A DNA stretch of 64,000 nucleotides, from positions 22,896 through 86,895 of the forward strand of contig NZ_JALAAD010000002.1 in NCBI RefSeq assembly GCF_022984075.1. The letters are read 5' to 3'. This document shows positions 41,449 to 51,719 of the stretch, piece by piece. The position numbers and the translations under genes are program-made. Each line of letters starts with the position of its first letter. The first letter of the stretch is position 1. The DNA is from Synechococcus sp. C9 (GTDB taxonomy: Bacteria > Cyanobacteriota > Cyanobacteriia > Gloeomargaritales > Gloeomargaritaceae). The notes beneath the pieces are model-generated. The model was not told the DNA's origin. It saw nothing but the letters and a program-made list of their open reading frames with translations, and did not search any database.

Positions 41449-44400
41449 TCAAAACAACTCGCCCTGGGTGGGGTCGGGATCGCCCAAAAGAACGCCCTGA
41501 GAAATGTAGCGTCCTATCTGAATTTCAGGAGTTTTTTGGCTGTCTTTTTTTTTAGATTTGCTGTTCTTTTTGTTCTTGTTATCATGAAGTCCCTGGGCAA
41601 CTTCGATGGCATAACGACGGTGATTGAGGGTAAGCAATCGGTCTAGGATTTCCCGACGGGCAGGTTCGCTGAGGGTGAAGCGTAACCCCTGTTTGGTCTG
41701 GTGAAAGCCATGTGCGAGGTCTAAATCCTGCCAACCGTAGGCGGCGGCAACGGCGTTGTCCATTTGGATGTGTAGCTGGCGGAGGGTTTGAATGTCGGGG
41801 TCGGTTTCGTCGGGGTGGTGGAAGCGGTTGTAGGTTTTGGTCAGCCCTTCTTGGCGGGCAAGCATGATGGCTTGGCGATGGGTGTAGTATGCCTCTCCTA
41901 TGGCTTCGAGGGTGTCGGTGCGTTCGGGGAAGGGGAAGGTTTCAAAGCCATCTGTTGGGGAATACCGAATCCCAGCGTCTCTAATTGTTGAGCAGTTATG
42001 CCATGCCCAAAGATCATGTATTGAGGATTGCAGCACAACAAGGTCAATGGCTTTGTCAAATGTAAAAATGACTAGAGCTTCACTAAAAACTTGTCGTGCA
42101 ATGACAAATTCAAAAATCAGCATCTTGTTGTGACGAGATGTCAATAAAACCCGCTCACACCCCGCGATTGCTGAGTAAAGTGCTGGTCGCTTTTCCGCAT
42201 ATATCCACCATTTTTGTGGTAAGGGCTTTCGTAGGGCAAACTGACCATTTTCTTTGCGCCGTGTTCGCTCCGGTTTAACTTTCTCTTCCACAATTGCCAA
42301 ACAATCGGGATAATCGGCGGCATAGGGCGCACCTTTGGGATTTTTGGGATCGTCGTGGTCTGCATCCAACGGCCAATCAAAGAAATTGATCACCCAACGG
42401 CTGGGGGATTGGTCGGGGCGGGAGTTGAGGTCGTCGCCATTCAGATAGGGAAACAGCACATCTTTATTCTTTGGATCCTTATCGATCAATGCCTGGGCTT
42501 CTGCGGGATCCAGGACAAAACCCATTCCTAAGACATAAGAGCCGATAAAAGACTTGCCCTCATTTGCCACCAGTCGAAAAGGCTTACCCGCTGATTTCCC
42601 TGGCACTGTCAAAAATGCCGTAATCCCTGAGACTGACATATCATTCAGCGCATAATTTTGCTGCCATTTTCCTTTGTGTAGCCACACATACGCCACCTCC
42701 AGCGCCGCCGTTCCCGGCCAAGGACGACTGGGCACCGCACGGAAAATCGTGTAAGCTTGGGCAGTGAGTTGATCTAACCCCACCTCACGGGTATCGCCCT
42801 GGGCAATCGTATTCGTCGCCACCAGTCCAACATTGCCGCCCCCGGCCAGCAAATTCCCCGCATTTAGAAAAAAATAGGCACACAGGTCGGCACTGCCCCG
42901 TTGCCCCCCGGCAAGGTATTGCACCAGAAATTCCCGATAGTCCTTCCCCACCGTGCCGGTGATTTTTTGTCCCCCTTGAAACGGCGGATTGCCCACAATT
43001 GCGCTAAACCCCTGGGGTGCATCCCCTGCCAAAAACACCTCAGGAAACTCCAATGCCCAATGAAACGGCTGTCTTGGCGGCTGTCCTTCCGGTTTGCCCG
43101 CATTCAGCATCCCCCGAGCCTTTTCCCGAATCTGCCGCAGTTTGTTTTCCCGCTCCCGCCCGTCCGCTTCCCCCAGTGCATCCGTCACCAGCCCCGACAG
43201 GACGCTCAGTTCCGCCGCTTTCAGGTTTCCCGTACTCCCAGCTTGCGCCAACGCCTCCCCGATCAGATAATCCGCCGCAATTTTGATATTCCCAGTCAGT
43301 TCTTCCGCTTCCGCTTGCAGGGCTGACTTGCGGGTCAGGTCGTAAATGTCGTTGACCGTGAAACTCTCCAGTTCTCTCCGTTTGGCAATGGCTTGCTCCA
43401 AAAGGGGTCGCCAAATCTCCGATACCGTCCGCAGTTGCACGGCTTGATTGTCCGGGTTCAGGTTCAGAAAATAAATCTGCTCGGCACGGGTCACCCCCAG
43501 CAACGAATCCCCACAGCGCAGGGCATGATCCAGAAACGTAAACGGTCGATTTTTTTGCAAGGTGATCAGCCACAGGGACAATTTCGCCATCTCCACCGCC
43601 ATCGGGTTTTTGTCCACCCCGTATAGGCAACGGTCGGCCACAATCCGCCGGGCGACGGTCAATCGTTCATCCGCATCCTTGGGTATCGGGCATTCCTCCG
43701 GTCGGGAATCGGACAAGGTGCCATCGGGAGCCACCACCACCTGCCCCGGATGCGAGCGTTCCGCCTCTGCCCATGCCTCCACCAGCCGTTCAGCCAGGTA
43801 GCGACAGGTTTGCACCAAAAACGCCCCACTCCCCATCGCCATATCGCACACCTTGAGTCGGAGCAATTCCGCCGCCGCTTTCAGCCGCCACGCCTCCCTC
43901 GGTTCCCCCTCTACCACGCCGCCATAAACCAGGGGTTCCAGGGTGTACTTGACAATCTCTTCAGTCAGAGAACGGGGCGTGTAATGGGTGCCCGTCTCCC
44001 GCCGATTGACTCCTTCGGTGACAAAAACACCGCCCGCCGGGATGACCACCGGATAGCCAAAGGTGTCCTGTCGCAGAAGATTTGCCCAGGGGACTACCCG
44101 CTCCCACAACGCCCGGTCATTGCCACAGGCGATCAGCAGTTTCTGGCTTTCTGGAGTTGCCCGGTCGCCGCCACCGTTGGTGAGTGCCTTACGCAGTGCC
44201 GATTCGGAACGCCCGGTTTGCTCACGGAGAAATTGCACCAGGTCATCGGTTCCCTTGGCCTGCCATGACTCCAACTCATCGAGGGGGACTTCCGGTTCTT
44301 TGTTTTTCGTGCCTACCAATCCCAGATAGGTCACCTGCGCCCTGGCCGCCGTGTGATCCAACAACTCCTCGTACACATGGCCGATCTGCTCGATGTCCAA

Positions 44401-45657
44401 CGCCCGAAACGAGAGCTTGCGGGGTTCCACCCTGCCACCGGGCACCTTGACCTGAAGAATTTGCAAGGCTTCCAGTAGGTGCAACACCGTGCGGTTGTTG
44501 ACGGGGATGGGTCTCGCCGGGGTGTCCAGCCAATGGGTGCCCATAGCCCGCCCTTCCAAAAAGGGAAACCGATCCGGGTCAAACAGCTCGCCCCCATAGG
44601 CAGGCAGTCGCAGTGCTTCGTGGTGAATGCCCCCAAAAACCGCCCGGAATGTTGCCAGCAACCGTACCCAAGCATCCCAGCGCCGCTCCAGCAATTCTTC
44701 CCCGTGTTGGTCAGCCATCTCCCGCAGTTGCGCCCGCAGGGTGGATACGGCATAGAACTGGTCATAGAGCGGGTCGCCCAGCAACAGCAACCCCCGTTCC
44801 TCCGCCGAGAACAGAAAAACCAACCGCATCATCACCGTCAAAGCGGCCTGGTAGAGTGCGGTTTCGGAAATGCCCCGGAGAAGCTCCCGCTGGCGATCCT
44901 GGTCAATCCGGTCGAACGCCTGCACCAGCACCTCGACCGCCTTACGCACCTGCAAACCCAACTGGTCGGTGACTTCCTTTTGGTCATCCTTACTCCGGCT
45001 CAGCAACTCTTCCGGTGTCTCATGGGGTTCTACCCCAAAGAATCGCCGCACACCAAGGAGCGTGCAAAAAGCCCGCAGGGTGATTTTCTCCTCAAGCCAC
45101 AGGTTGGCGTACCAGGAGATGTACCCCGTGGACTCGCCCCGGGGGGCGTTTACCAGCATCCATTGTTCGCCGTTGGTCAAAAGACCCAGCCGCACGCCCG
45201 TAGCGTGGAGTAACTCCATCATCCCGGTGGCGGGAGAAGCCTTCCAGCGAGAATCCTTCAAGGTTTGCTCCAGTCCCTGCCCCGGTGGCATCGCCTGGAT
45301 CAGCAAGCGGGGTTGGTTCGTTTCCGGTTCCACCACCACCCAATCGGGGCGCAGGGTGACCTGGTGTTCGCTGAGCCTGACGTGCAGGCTGGTGGGGATG
45401 GCCTGTCCCTGGTACAGTATCTCTGCGGGAAAACCCAGCACCTCCGAAAGCACCCACTCGACCCAGGTGCGGTGAATGCCGGGATCGTGATGGTTCGCCA
45501 ACCATTCCTCATAAGCCAGCCTCAAAACCCTGAACCGTTCCGAGTCATGGGGTTCCAGCCCCTGGGGAAAGGCATCCATGAGCACCTGGAGGCTCAGGAA
45601 TGGCCCCGACGCTTCGACCAGTGAGAGCCATTCGGCGTGGTGGCGGGCGATTGACAT
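41449..45657 (-). CDS. drmMI: DrmMI, N6-adenine DNA methyltransferase of class 1 DISARM
   Basis: 1402 residues. SAM motif I DMAMGSGAFLVQTCRYLAER (about 610) and catalytic motif IV AIVGNPPFQGG (N-P-P-F), with a long N-terminal region (TGTHYTPRSLTEEIVKYTLE just before motif I) and a C-terminal specificity region with FPYLNGDDLNSRPDQSPSRW, typical of Eco57I/PglX-like enzymes. It methylates host DNA so DISARM does not attack self. The gene lies 9 bp downstream of drmD. A large, apparently intact gene; target sequence unknown. Confidence 0.9.
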   Translation of the reverse strand: MSIARHHAEWLSLVEASGPFLSLQVLMDAFPQGLEPHDSERFRVLRLAYEEWLANHHDPGIHRTWVEWVLSEVLGFPAEILYQGQAIPTSLHVRLSEHQVTLRPDWVVVEPETNQPRLLIQAMPPGQGLEQTLKDSRWKASPATGMMELLHATGVRLGLLTNGEQWMLVNAPRGESTGYISWYANLWLEEKITLRAFCTLLGVRRFFGVEPHETPEELLSRSKDDQKEVTDQLGLQVRKAVEVLVQAFDRIDQDRQRELLRGISETALYQAALTVMMRLVFLFSAEERGLLLLGDPLYDQFYAVSTLRAQLREMADQHGEELLERRWDAWVRLLATFRAVFGGIHHEALRLPAYGGELFDPDRFPFLEGRAMGTHWLDTPARPIPVNNRTVLHLLEALQILQVKVPGGRVEPRKLSFRALDIEQIGHVYEELLDHTAARAQVTYLGLVGTKNKEPEVPLDELESWQAKGTDDLVQFLREQTGRSESALRKALTNGGGDRATPESQKLLIACGNDRALWERVVPWANLLRQDTFGYPVVIPAGGVFVTEGVNRRETGTHYTPRSLTEEIVKYTLEPLVYGGVVEGEPREAWRLKAAAELLRLKVCDMAMGSGAFLVQTCRYLAERLVEAWAEAERSHPGQVVVAPDGTLSDSRPEECPIPKDADERLTVARRIVADRCLYGVDKNPMAVEMAKLSLWLITLQKNRPFTFLDHALRCGDSLLGVTRAEQIYFLNLNPDNQAVQLRTVSEIWRPLLEQAIAKRRELESFTVNDIYDLTRKSALQAEAEELTGNIKIAADYLIGEALAQAGSTGNLKAAELSVLSGLVTDALGEADGRERENKLRQIREKARGMLNAGKPEGQPPRQPFHWALEFPEVFLAGDAPQGFSAIVGNPPFQGGQKITGTVGKDYREFLVQYLAGGQRGSADLCAYFFLNAGNLLAGGGNVGLVATNTIAQGDTREVGLDQLTAQAYTIFRAVPSRPWPGTAALEVAYVWLHKGKWQQNYALNDMSVSGITAFLTVPGKSAGKPFRLVANEGKSFIGSYVLGMGFVLDPAEAQALIDKDPKNKDVLFPYLNGDDLNSRPDQSPSRWVINFFDWPLDADHDDPKNPKGAPYAADYPDCLAIVEEKVKPERTRRKENGQFALRKPLPQKWWIYAEKRPALYSAIAGCERVLLTSRHNKMLIFEFVIARQVFSEALVIFTFDKAIDLVVLQSSIHDLWAWHNCSTIRDAGIRYSPTDGFETFPFPERTDTLEAIGEAYYTHRQAIMLARQEGLTKTYNRFHHPDETDPDIQTLRQLHIQMDNAVAAAYGWQDLDLAHGFHQTKQGLRFTLSEPARREILDRLLTLNHRRYAIEVAQGLHDNKNKKNSKSKKKDSQKTPEIQIGRYISQGVLLGDPDPTQGELF

Positions 45658-45666
45658 GGGACAGAC

Positions 45667-48600
45667 CTAGGGATGGGCAAACTTTTTGGGAACCAGGAAC
45701 GTGATTGCCAGCGGGAATAGCCGGGGCGTGGGGTCGCTAAAGCGTTTGCGGATCAGGTTCGATTCCTGCTCAATTTCGATGGGAATCTGTTGGAGTCGCT
45801 CCTCCAAACTCCGACGGTTGCGTTCAAATTGCTCCCGCTCATTTTCATTAAACAGCGACAGTTGCATCAATGGGGGTTTCACCTCCTCTAGCTCCCGCAG
45901 AATGCTGTTTTTGAGTTCGTTCAGGATGGCGGTGATGTCGGCCACCTCTTTCTCGCAACGTTCACTCAAGGTGTTTTTCAAAGAAACCGCCCGCTCCTCT
46001 TTGCGGACATCCAAGCTTTGCATGAGCGGCTCGGAATAAATATCCCAGAGGGAGGCCAAGTGTTCCTTGGTGGCATCGGGAACCGGGTCGGGCAATGCTG
46101 AATTGAGAGCCTGACGCATTTCCAAGAGACTGTCGAAACGCCGAAAGCGCCCCTCGCGAATCCTCCCCCCGGCGGTGATGACCTCCTCGTGGAGCCGCTG
46201 GTGGTCGCCGCCGAGGATGACCAGCCGACCGAAAGCGACCACCGCCGGAACGTCCAATGCCGAACTAGGTACCAAGCGGGCGGTGACCCGATGGAGGGAC
46301 TTGTTTGCACCACTGGCCCAGACCTCAGCCCGCAACAAGCGCAAGCACATTTGTACCAGTCGGTGGTTCAGATGAACCAACACCACATCATCTCGCCCGT
46401 GAGCAAGGTCTGGGTCAAAAGTAACAGGCCGGATTTCCCCGGTGTGGGGGTGTGCCAACCCTTGGCTACAGGCCGACCAACTCCCTCGCAAAGCAGGCAG
46501 GTGAAACAGCCCTTGTGCTCCCGGAATGGGTTGCAGTGCCGGTTGCTGGGCGACATCAAGACCCACCCGCACGACCGACTCGATATTTTCGGGTGTTAAC
46601 CTCAAGTTTGTGCGGGTCTCTTGCAGTTGTTGTCTGAGTTGCTCGATTTGTTCTCTGACTTTACGCTCAAATTTCAGTAGGCGGCGCACCGGCTCGCTTT
46701 CCTGTTCCGCCTCGCGGGTTTCCAGCGTGACCCTTTTACCCAACATGGCCTCTTCCACTTGGCTGGCAATCACCGGGCCGACTTTCCCGAGGTCTTCTCG
46801 GATGGTGTTGACCTTAAGGGCGGCTCGCATCAAAAACTCCAAATCCCCTTCCAGGTCACCGGGCCGGCCCATCCCCTGAGTAGAATAGCCCTTGCCGACG
46901 AAGTGATAAATCATCACCTCGGATGCCTTTTGCCCGTGGCGGTCAATGCGACCGTTGCGCTGTTCCATCCGATTGGGATTCCACGGAATTTCATAGTGGA
47001 TGAGGTTGGCGCAGTAGTTTTGTAAATCCAAACCCTCCGATGCGGCATCCGTCGCCAACAAGATGCGGACATCTGCTACATCTGGCCTCGCTTGAAATGC
47101 GGCCTTTACTTTTTCCCGTTCATCAGAATTCATCCCCCCATAGAGCATCATCAAGCGGTCATTTTGAGCTAACCCCTGACCCGCAAGAAGCTCATAGAGC
47201 CATTTTTGAGTTGTTCGGTACTCCGTAAAAATAATCACCCGCTGGTCTGACCATTGCCCTTGGGGGCGAATGTGATGATTAATCCAATTCAAGAGTTCTT
47301 GTGCCTTTGCGTCTGGACGACAGACCGCCTGGGTCCCCCACTCCCTCATAAACGTTAGTAGGGCTTGCTCCTCAGGGCTTAATGCTCGCAACAAAGTCGA
47401 AGTTTCCGTGACCGTATCATTCTCCATTGCTTCGATGAAATCATCGTCATCGCTATCTTCCTCAACCTCTGCCAAACGACGACGTAAAACTTCAACTTTG
47501 GGTTGGGCAAAAGGGCGAATTTGGCGGTATTGTGCCGTTTGAATGGTCTGCTCATGCTTCTCCAGCGTGGTCAAAAACGCCTGGGGTGACGAGAATAAAC
47601 GTTTTTTGAGCAATTTGAGGACAAATTCAGTAGCAGTCTGTTCAACTTTGTCCCTAGCACCTTCCCGACGCAGTTCCATATAACGCTTCAGGGCATGATG
47701 AACCTGCCGCTCTGCTTGGGGGTAGGATACTTCAATGGCTTCCAGCTTACGGGATGGGAAACGGGGCGTGCCATCCCAGCGAGGGGGAAGTTCCTGCTTG
47801 AGCCGCCGGATCATGACCACCTGCAGTTGGTTACGGTCGGGCGGGACACCCCGGGCAAACCGCTGGGAATCCAAAAGTTCCAATAAAGCGGTGAAGCTTT
47901 CTGGGTAACCGTTATGGGGAGTGGCGGTCAAAAACAGTTTGTGCTCGAAGTGGGGTGCCAAAAGACGGATGGTTGCCGTTCTTTGCGAGTCAATCGCATA
48001 GTTGCCACCCCCTGCGGGAGCCACATGATGAGCTTCATCCAGGATCATGAGGTCAAAGCGCCGTGGGTAGATGGACTCTCCTTCAGCGGGTAGCACCTCC
48101 CGCATCAGCCGCAAGGGGCGGTCTCGTTTTAGAAAATCAATTGAGGTAATTAAGCGGGGAAAATGAGTCCAGGGATTGATATGTAAACCCCGACTACGCC
48201 GGAGTTGACGCAATAACTCACTATCCACGATCCGGAACTCCAGACCAAACTTGTCCCGCATCTGGTCATGCCACTGTACCTGGAGCGAGGAGGGACAAAT
48301 GACCAAAATCCGGCGGGCACGGTGCCGCAGGATCAGTTCCTGGATCACCAGACCCGCTTCAATGGTTTTTCCCAACCCCACGTCATCGGCGATCAACAAA
48401 TTTACCCGCGGCATCCGAACCGCCCGTACCACCGGATCCAGTTGGTAGTCTTCAATATCAATCCCACTACGAAACGGTGACTGCACATTTCTCATATCAG
48501 CACTGGAAGCCGCCCCCCATCCCACCGCATCCAAAAAAGCATCAAGTCGCTCCGGTGGGTCGAACCCATCTGGATAAGGCAATTTTCTGGATTCAAATAG

Positions 48601-48873
48601 CACGGCTCCCGGTTCAAGTTCCCAGATAATTTCTAGTTCCTCTCCCAAAGCATCATCTTCAACAGATGAAAGGCTCACTAAATGTTGAATCGGTTGCTTG
48701 TGAAGGGGCAACAGATAATTCGTGGTTAAGGCGGACACTTTGACGTTGTTGACCACGAAACGCTGACCTCTCACTTCCACAAGCTGACCCTGCTCTGGAA
48801 TACTTCCTAATCTGCTACTAAGAGAATCCCTATCGGCAGTAGCGTTTGCAAAACCAGCAGGATTGAGAACCAT
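45667..48873 (-). CDS. drmD: DrmD, SNF2-family helicase of class 1 DISARM
   Basis: About 1068 residues. Walker A IADDVGLGKTIEAGLVIQEL, DEAH box LMILDEAHHVAP, FLTATPHNGYPESFTALLEL, and C-terminal ASEGLDLQNYCANLIHYEIP then WNPNRMEQRNGRIDRHGQ (motifs V and VI), the classic SNF2/RapA arrangement. drmD with drmMI defines class 1 DISARM. Start choice: ATG at 48873 (MVLNPAGFANA); the frame extends to 48900, and a short TATAGCAATTC sequence upstream resembles a miniature-element end, so the native start may have been altered or lie slightly downstream (before IPEQGQLVEVRGQRFVV). Confidence 0.88.
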   Translation of the reverse strand: MVLNPAGFANATADRDSLSSRLGSIPEQGQLVEVRGQRFVVNNVKVSALTTNYLLPLHKQPIQHLVSLSSVEDDALGEELEIIWELEPGAVLFESRKLPYPDGFDPPERLDAFLDAVGWGAASSADMRNVQSPFRSGIDIEDYQLDPVVRAVRMPRVNLLIADDVGLGKTIEAGLVIQELILRHRARRILVICPSSLQVQWHDQMRDKFGLEFRIVDSELLRQLRRSRGLHINPWTHFPRLITSIDFLKRDRPLRLMREVLPAEGESIYPRRFDLMILDEAHHVAPAGGGNYAIDSQRTATIRLLAPHFEHKLFLTATPHNGYPESFTALLELLDSQRFARGVPPDRNQLQVVMIRRLKQELPPRWDGTPRFPSRKLEAIEVSYPQAERQVHHALKRYMELRREGARDKVEQTATEFVLKLLKKRLFSSPQAFLTTLEKHEQTIQTAQYRQIRPFAQPKVEVLRRRLAEVEEDSDDDDFIEAMENDTVTETSTLLRALSPEEQALLTFMREWGTQAVCRPDAKAQELLNWINHHIRPQGQWSDQRVIIFTEYRTTQKWLYELLAGQGLAQNDRLMMLYGGMNSDEREKVKAAFQARPDVADVRILLATDAASEGLDLQNYCANLIHYEIPWNPNRMEQRNGRIDRHGQKASEVMIYHFVGKGYSTQGMGRPGDLEGDLEFLMRAALKVNTIREDLGKVGPVIASQVEEAMLGKRVTLETREAEQESEPVRRLLKFERKVREQIEQLRQQLQETRTNLRLTPENIESVVRVGLDVAQQPALQPIPGAQGLFHLPALRGSWSACSQGLAHPHTGEIRPVTFDPDLAHGRDDVVLVHLNHRLVQMCLRLLRAEVWASGANKSLHRVTARLVPSSALDVPAVVAFGRLVILGGDHQRLHEEVITAGGRIREGRFRRFDSLLEMRQALNSALPDPVPDATKEHLASLWDIYSEPLMQSLDVRKEERAVSLKNTLSERCEKEVADITAILNELKNSILRELEEVKPPLMQLSLFNENEREQFERNRRSLEERLQQIPIEIEQESNLIRKRFSDPTPRLFPLAITFLVPKKFAHP

Positions 48874-49093
48874 ATAGCAATTCGTAAGAAGCAAGAGCAT
48901 TAAACAGTTTCTAATCTCAGGATATACCAGGCATCCAGTTTAGACCAGGCACCCAAGTGCATATTCTCCGAAATGATTGGATATAGTATGACCATTACAA
49001 GGATAATTGAGAGACTTTGTAAGTTGATCTACCCCACCATTTGTTAGCAGAAAGTTAATGCTTTAGCAAAATGACTCAAATTTGTTTTAATTT

Positions 49094-50115
49094 TATAGAA
49101 CCCATTTGACATCTTATAGAATACAGAGAAATTGCATGGACACAGTGGAGATAGTATGGCGTATTCCAGCGACCTTAGTGATGCAGAATGGGAGATTGTT
49201 GAACCGCTGTTATTGGAATTACTACCCAAGAAGAAAAAAACTCGTCCCCCCAAATGGACAAATAGACAAATCATTAATGGCATCTTGTATCAACTCAAAA
49301 ACGGTTGTAATTGGTGTGACCTACCTAGAGATTTACCCCCTTATTCAACGGTTTACTGGCACTATAAACAATGGCGAGATGCTGGAGCATTGACTCAATT
49401 GATGCACCGATTACACCAACAAGTACGAGAACAGGTAAAAAAAAATCCCAATGGACAACCCTAATCATCATTGACTCCCAAGCGGTAAAAAATACTTGTA
49501 ATGCGAGTATTGATTCTAAAGGATATTGTTTCTACAAAGCCACTAATGGTATCAAGCGACATCTAGCTGTAGATACCCTTGGGTTTCCTTTTTTCACTCA
49601 TTGTACGCCTGCCCATGTATCGGATGATGTGGGATTAGTGGAAATGCTGACCCTAAATATGGATTATTTTAGAGCCAAGCCGGTGACGATTCCCAAAATT
49701 ACGATTTTGTTAGACCGGGGGTATCATATTAACTTTTTAATCAAAGAATTGGAGCAGATTTATCCAGAAATTATGACTATAGCTAAGCATACAAAGGTTG
49801 ACATGATATGGGTCGCTGGGCGTAGCCCCACATTGGTTCCCCAGAATCTTAAGGCGACAACCTTAACCTACCTAGCTATAAAATCCGCTTTGAATTGTCA
49901 ACGAAGCCGTCAAAACAAAAGAAATCAGGCTTTGTGCCTGTGACAGCCAGGTGGGTAATTGAGCGGTCGAATGCTTGGATGGAGCGGTGCAAGAGTCTGG
50001 TCAAGAACTTTGAACGAACTCTGACCCATGCCGTCACCAAAATAAACCTATGTTTTATTCGCCTTATGTTGAAGCGTCTCGCATCTCCTCCTTGAAATCT
50101 CAAATGGGTTCTATA
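49094..50115 (+). mobile_element. IS5-family insertion sequence, copy 1
   Basis: 1022 bp bounded by inverted repeats TATAGAACCCATTTGA (left) and TCAAATGGGTTCTATA (right). It is an inverted near-identical duplicate of 51720-52740. The transposase is split over three frames. Confidence 0.9.
49156..50095 (+). pseudogene. IS5-family DDE transposase, frameshifted
   Basis: Frame 1 (49156-49464): MAYSSDLSDAEWEIVEPLLL, TNRQIINGILYQLKNGCNW, LPRDLPPYSTVYWHYKQWRD. After a run of nine A (about 49437-49445) the second frame gives TLIIIDSQAVKN (first Asp), LLDRGYHINFLIKEL (second Asp) and SPTLVPQNL, ending at 49943; a further one-base loss moves RWVIERSNAWMERCKSLVKN (Glu) to a third frame ending 50095. 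The A run may be a programmed slippage site as in other IS5/IS427 elements, but the second shift, shared with copy 2, is a mutation that predates the duplication. Confidence 0.8.
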
Positions 50116-51719
50116 GGGGTTCGATCTCTAAGTCAATTGTCTCTCTCCCTCCACCCCCTTATAGTCTTACCCCCTCTATAACAACTCCCTACCTAGAAAC
50201 TTTACTACCCTCTCTTCCCTCCACCTCTCTCTCTATTTGATTGACTTTTAGCAATTTAACTCTACTTCATCCCGTTTGACCTTTTGTAACTTCATCTGTA
50301 TCTATTTTGTATGTACCTACTCTTATCCGATCTATACTTAATTCAATGATTGCTAATTTGCTCTTCACTAAACCTATCAATGGTTAATTGACTATCCTAC
50401 TCTTGTCATTATCTCTATTTTAGTTAATCCTTAACTATTGTTCGCCTTAATAGTAAACTATTGCCCTTCCAATATCCTATAATTTATTCTGTCTTATCTT
50501 GGTCACTTGTTGTATCTATTTGTATTGCAATTGTCGCTTCTTCCTTAATTATGGTGCCTTACTTTGCTCTACTGTTAGCATTCTTAATGCCTTATGTTTT
50601 GTTGAAAAACTTGCTAATGTCTTTTTCTGTATATGTTATACTTTTGGTTGTTTAGCTGTCACTTATATGTCTAGTAACTCACTGATAAGTATCTAAATTA
50701 ATGTGCAGAGATTGACTAGTTTTTATGGTTGCGTTGTTATTAAAGTATATTTCAATTATATGACAATTGCTTATCCATCTAATTTCCTTCTACATTGCTA
50801 ACTGTATGTTACATTAAGATGTAGAAGCTTCGCAGCTAGTCTGATAGTTGCAATGGTAGACTAGCAAATCCTACTCTAAGATTGCTCGTATGGTCGCTCG
50901 TATGACAACTGTCCGGTCGCTTATTGATCCTGCGCAATGCCTGACTTTTGACCCACCTGTAAAATTTAAATAGACTTCAACATATCATACTGAATCTATA
51001 ACTCCTGAGAGAGTGACATCGAAATGAGTTTAGAGGATGATCAGGAGGTGAAGCAAAGAGATGACTAACACGTAGACTTTAGGAATGATACTGGATAATG
51101 AAATTAGAAGTTTCCTGAACATTCAAAGACAGAGATAACTAGTATATGCACTCTAGGAGCAATACCAGATGAGGATACTGACACACTAGACAGGGCATAG
51201 TTGCATTGGTGCTTATGTTAATGAACAAGTTAGCATTTTAATAAACAAGCTTTAAGCCTAAACATGAAACATTGATAGGATATATACTGAAAGTAATAGA
51301 TTGCACAAACTTAAGCATATTGTCAGCATATACCAGAAACCATAGAGGAATTCAGAAATACACTAAAGTGAACTGTTAAGTGGGCATATTATGTAAGTAT
51401 GCTAAAAATATAGAGTAAATTATAGTATCAAGCAAATTTAATTATACTTAGGCATAAAGAGATACTTAGAGATGCAACTTATTAGGAACTACAACAAAAT
51501 ATGTTCAAGACTAATAAGTGGTCAAAGATTGAAGTTAAAAATGACAGTATGAGTGGCACAAGAAGTAACAATAGAATTACAGTAAGTGAGCATATAGTTT
51601 AGAAATTAGTGAGTAGTAGTAATTGGATAGAGATGAAAAGCAGGTGGAAATGAAATATGTTAGGGAGCGGTAAAGCTACTTAGGAAGAGTTAGGGATAAT
51701 AAAATAGTTTGTAGGATGA
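50116..51719. other. 1.6-kb non-coding AT-rich spacer with strand-composition switch
   Basis: Bounded by the two inverted IS5-family copies. The left half is pyrimidine-rich (for example only 17 of 60 purines at 50161-50220), the right half purine-rich (35 of 60 at 51061-51120, 44 of 60 at 51601-51660); the change is near 50900. The only frames of any length are hydrophobic by-products of T/C richness. No hairpin, repeat or gene that I recognise. Its composition is unlike anything else in the window. Confidence 0.7.

Noticed and set aside
50461..50696. Hydrophobic frames resembling small membrane proteins
   Set aside because: They lie in a T/C-rich stretch where pyrimidine-rich codons give Leu/Ser/Val/Phe by composition; no ribosome-binding site or homologue-like pattern.
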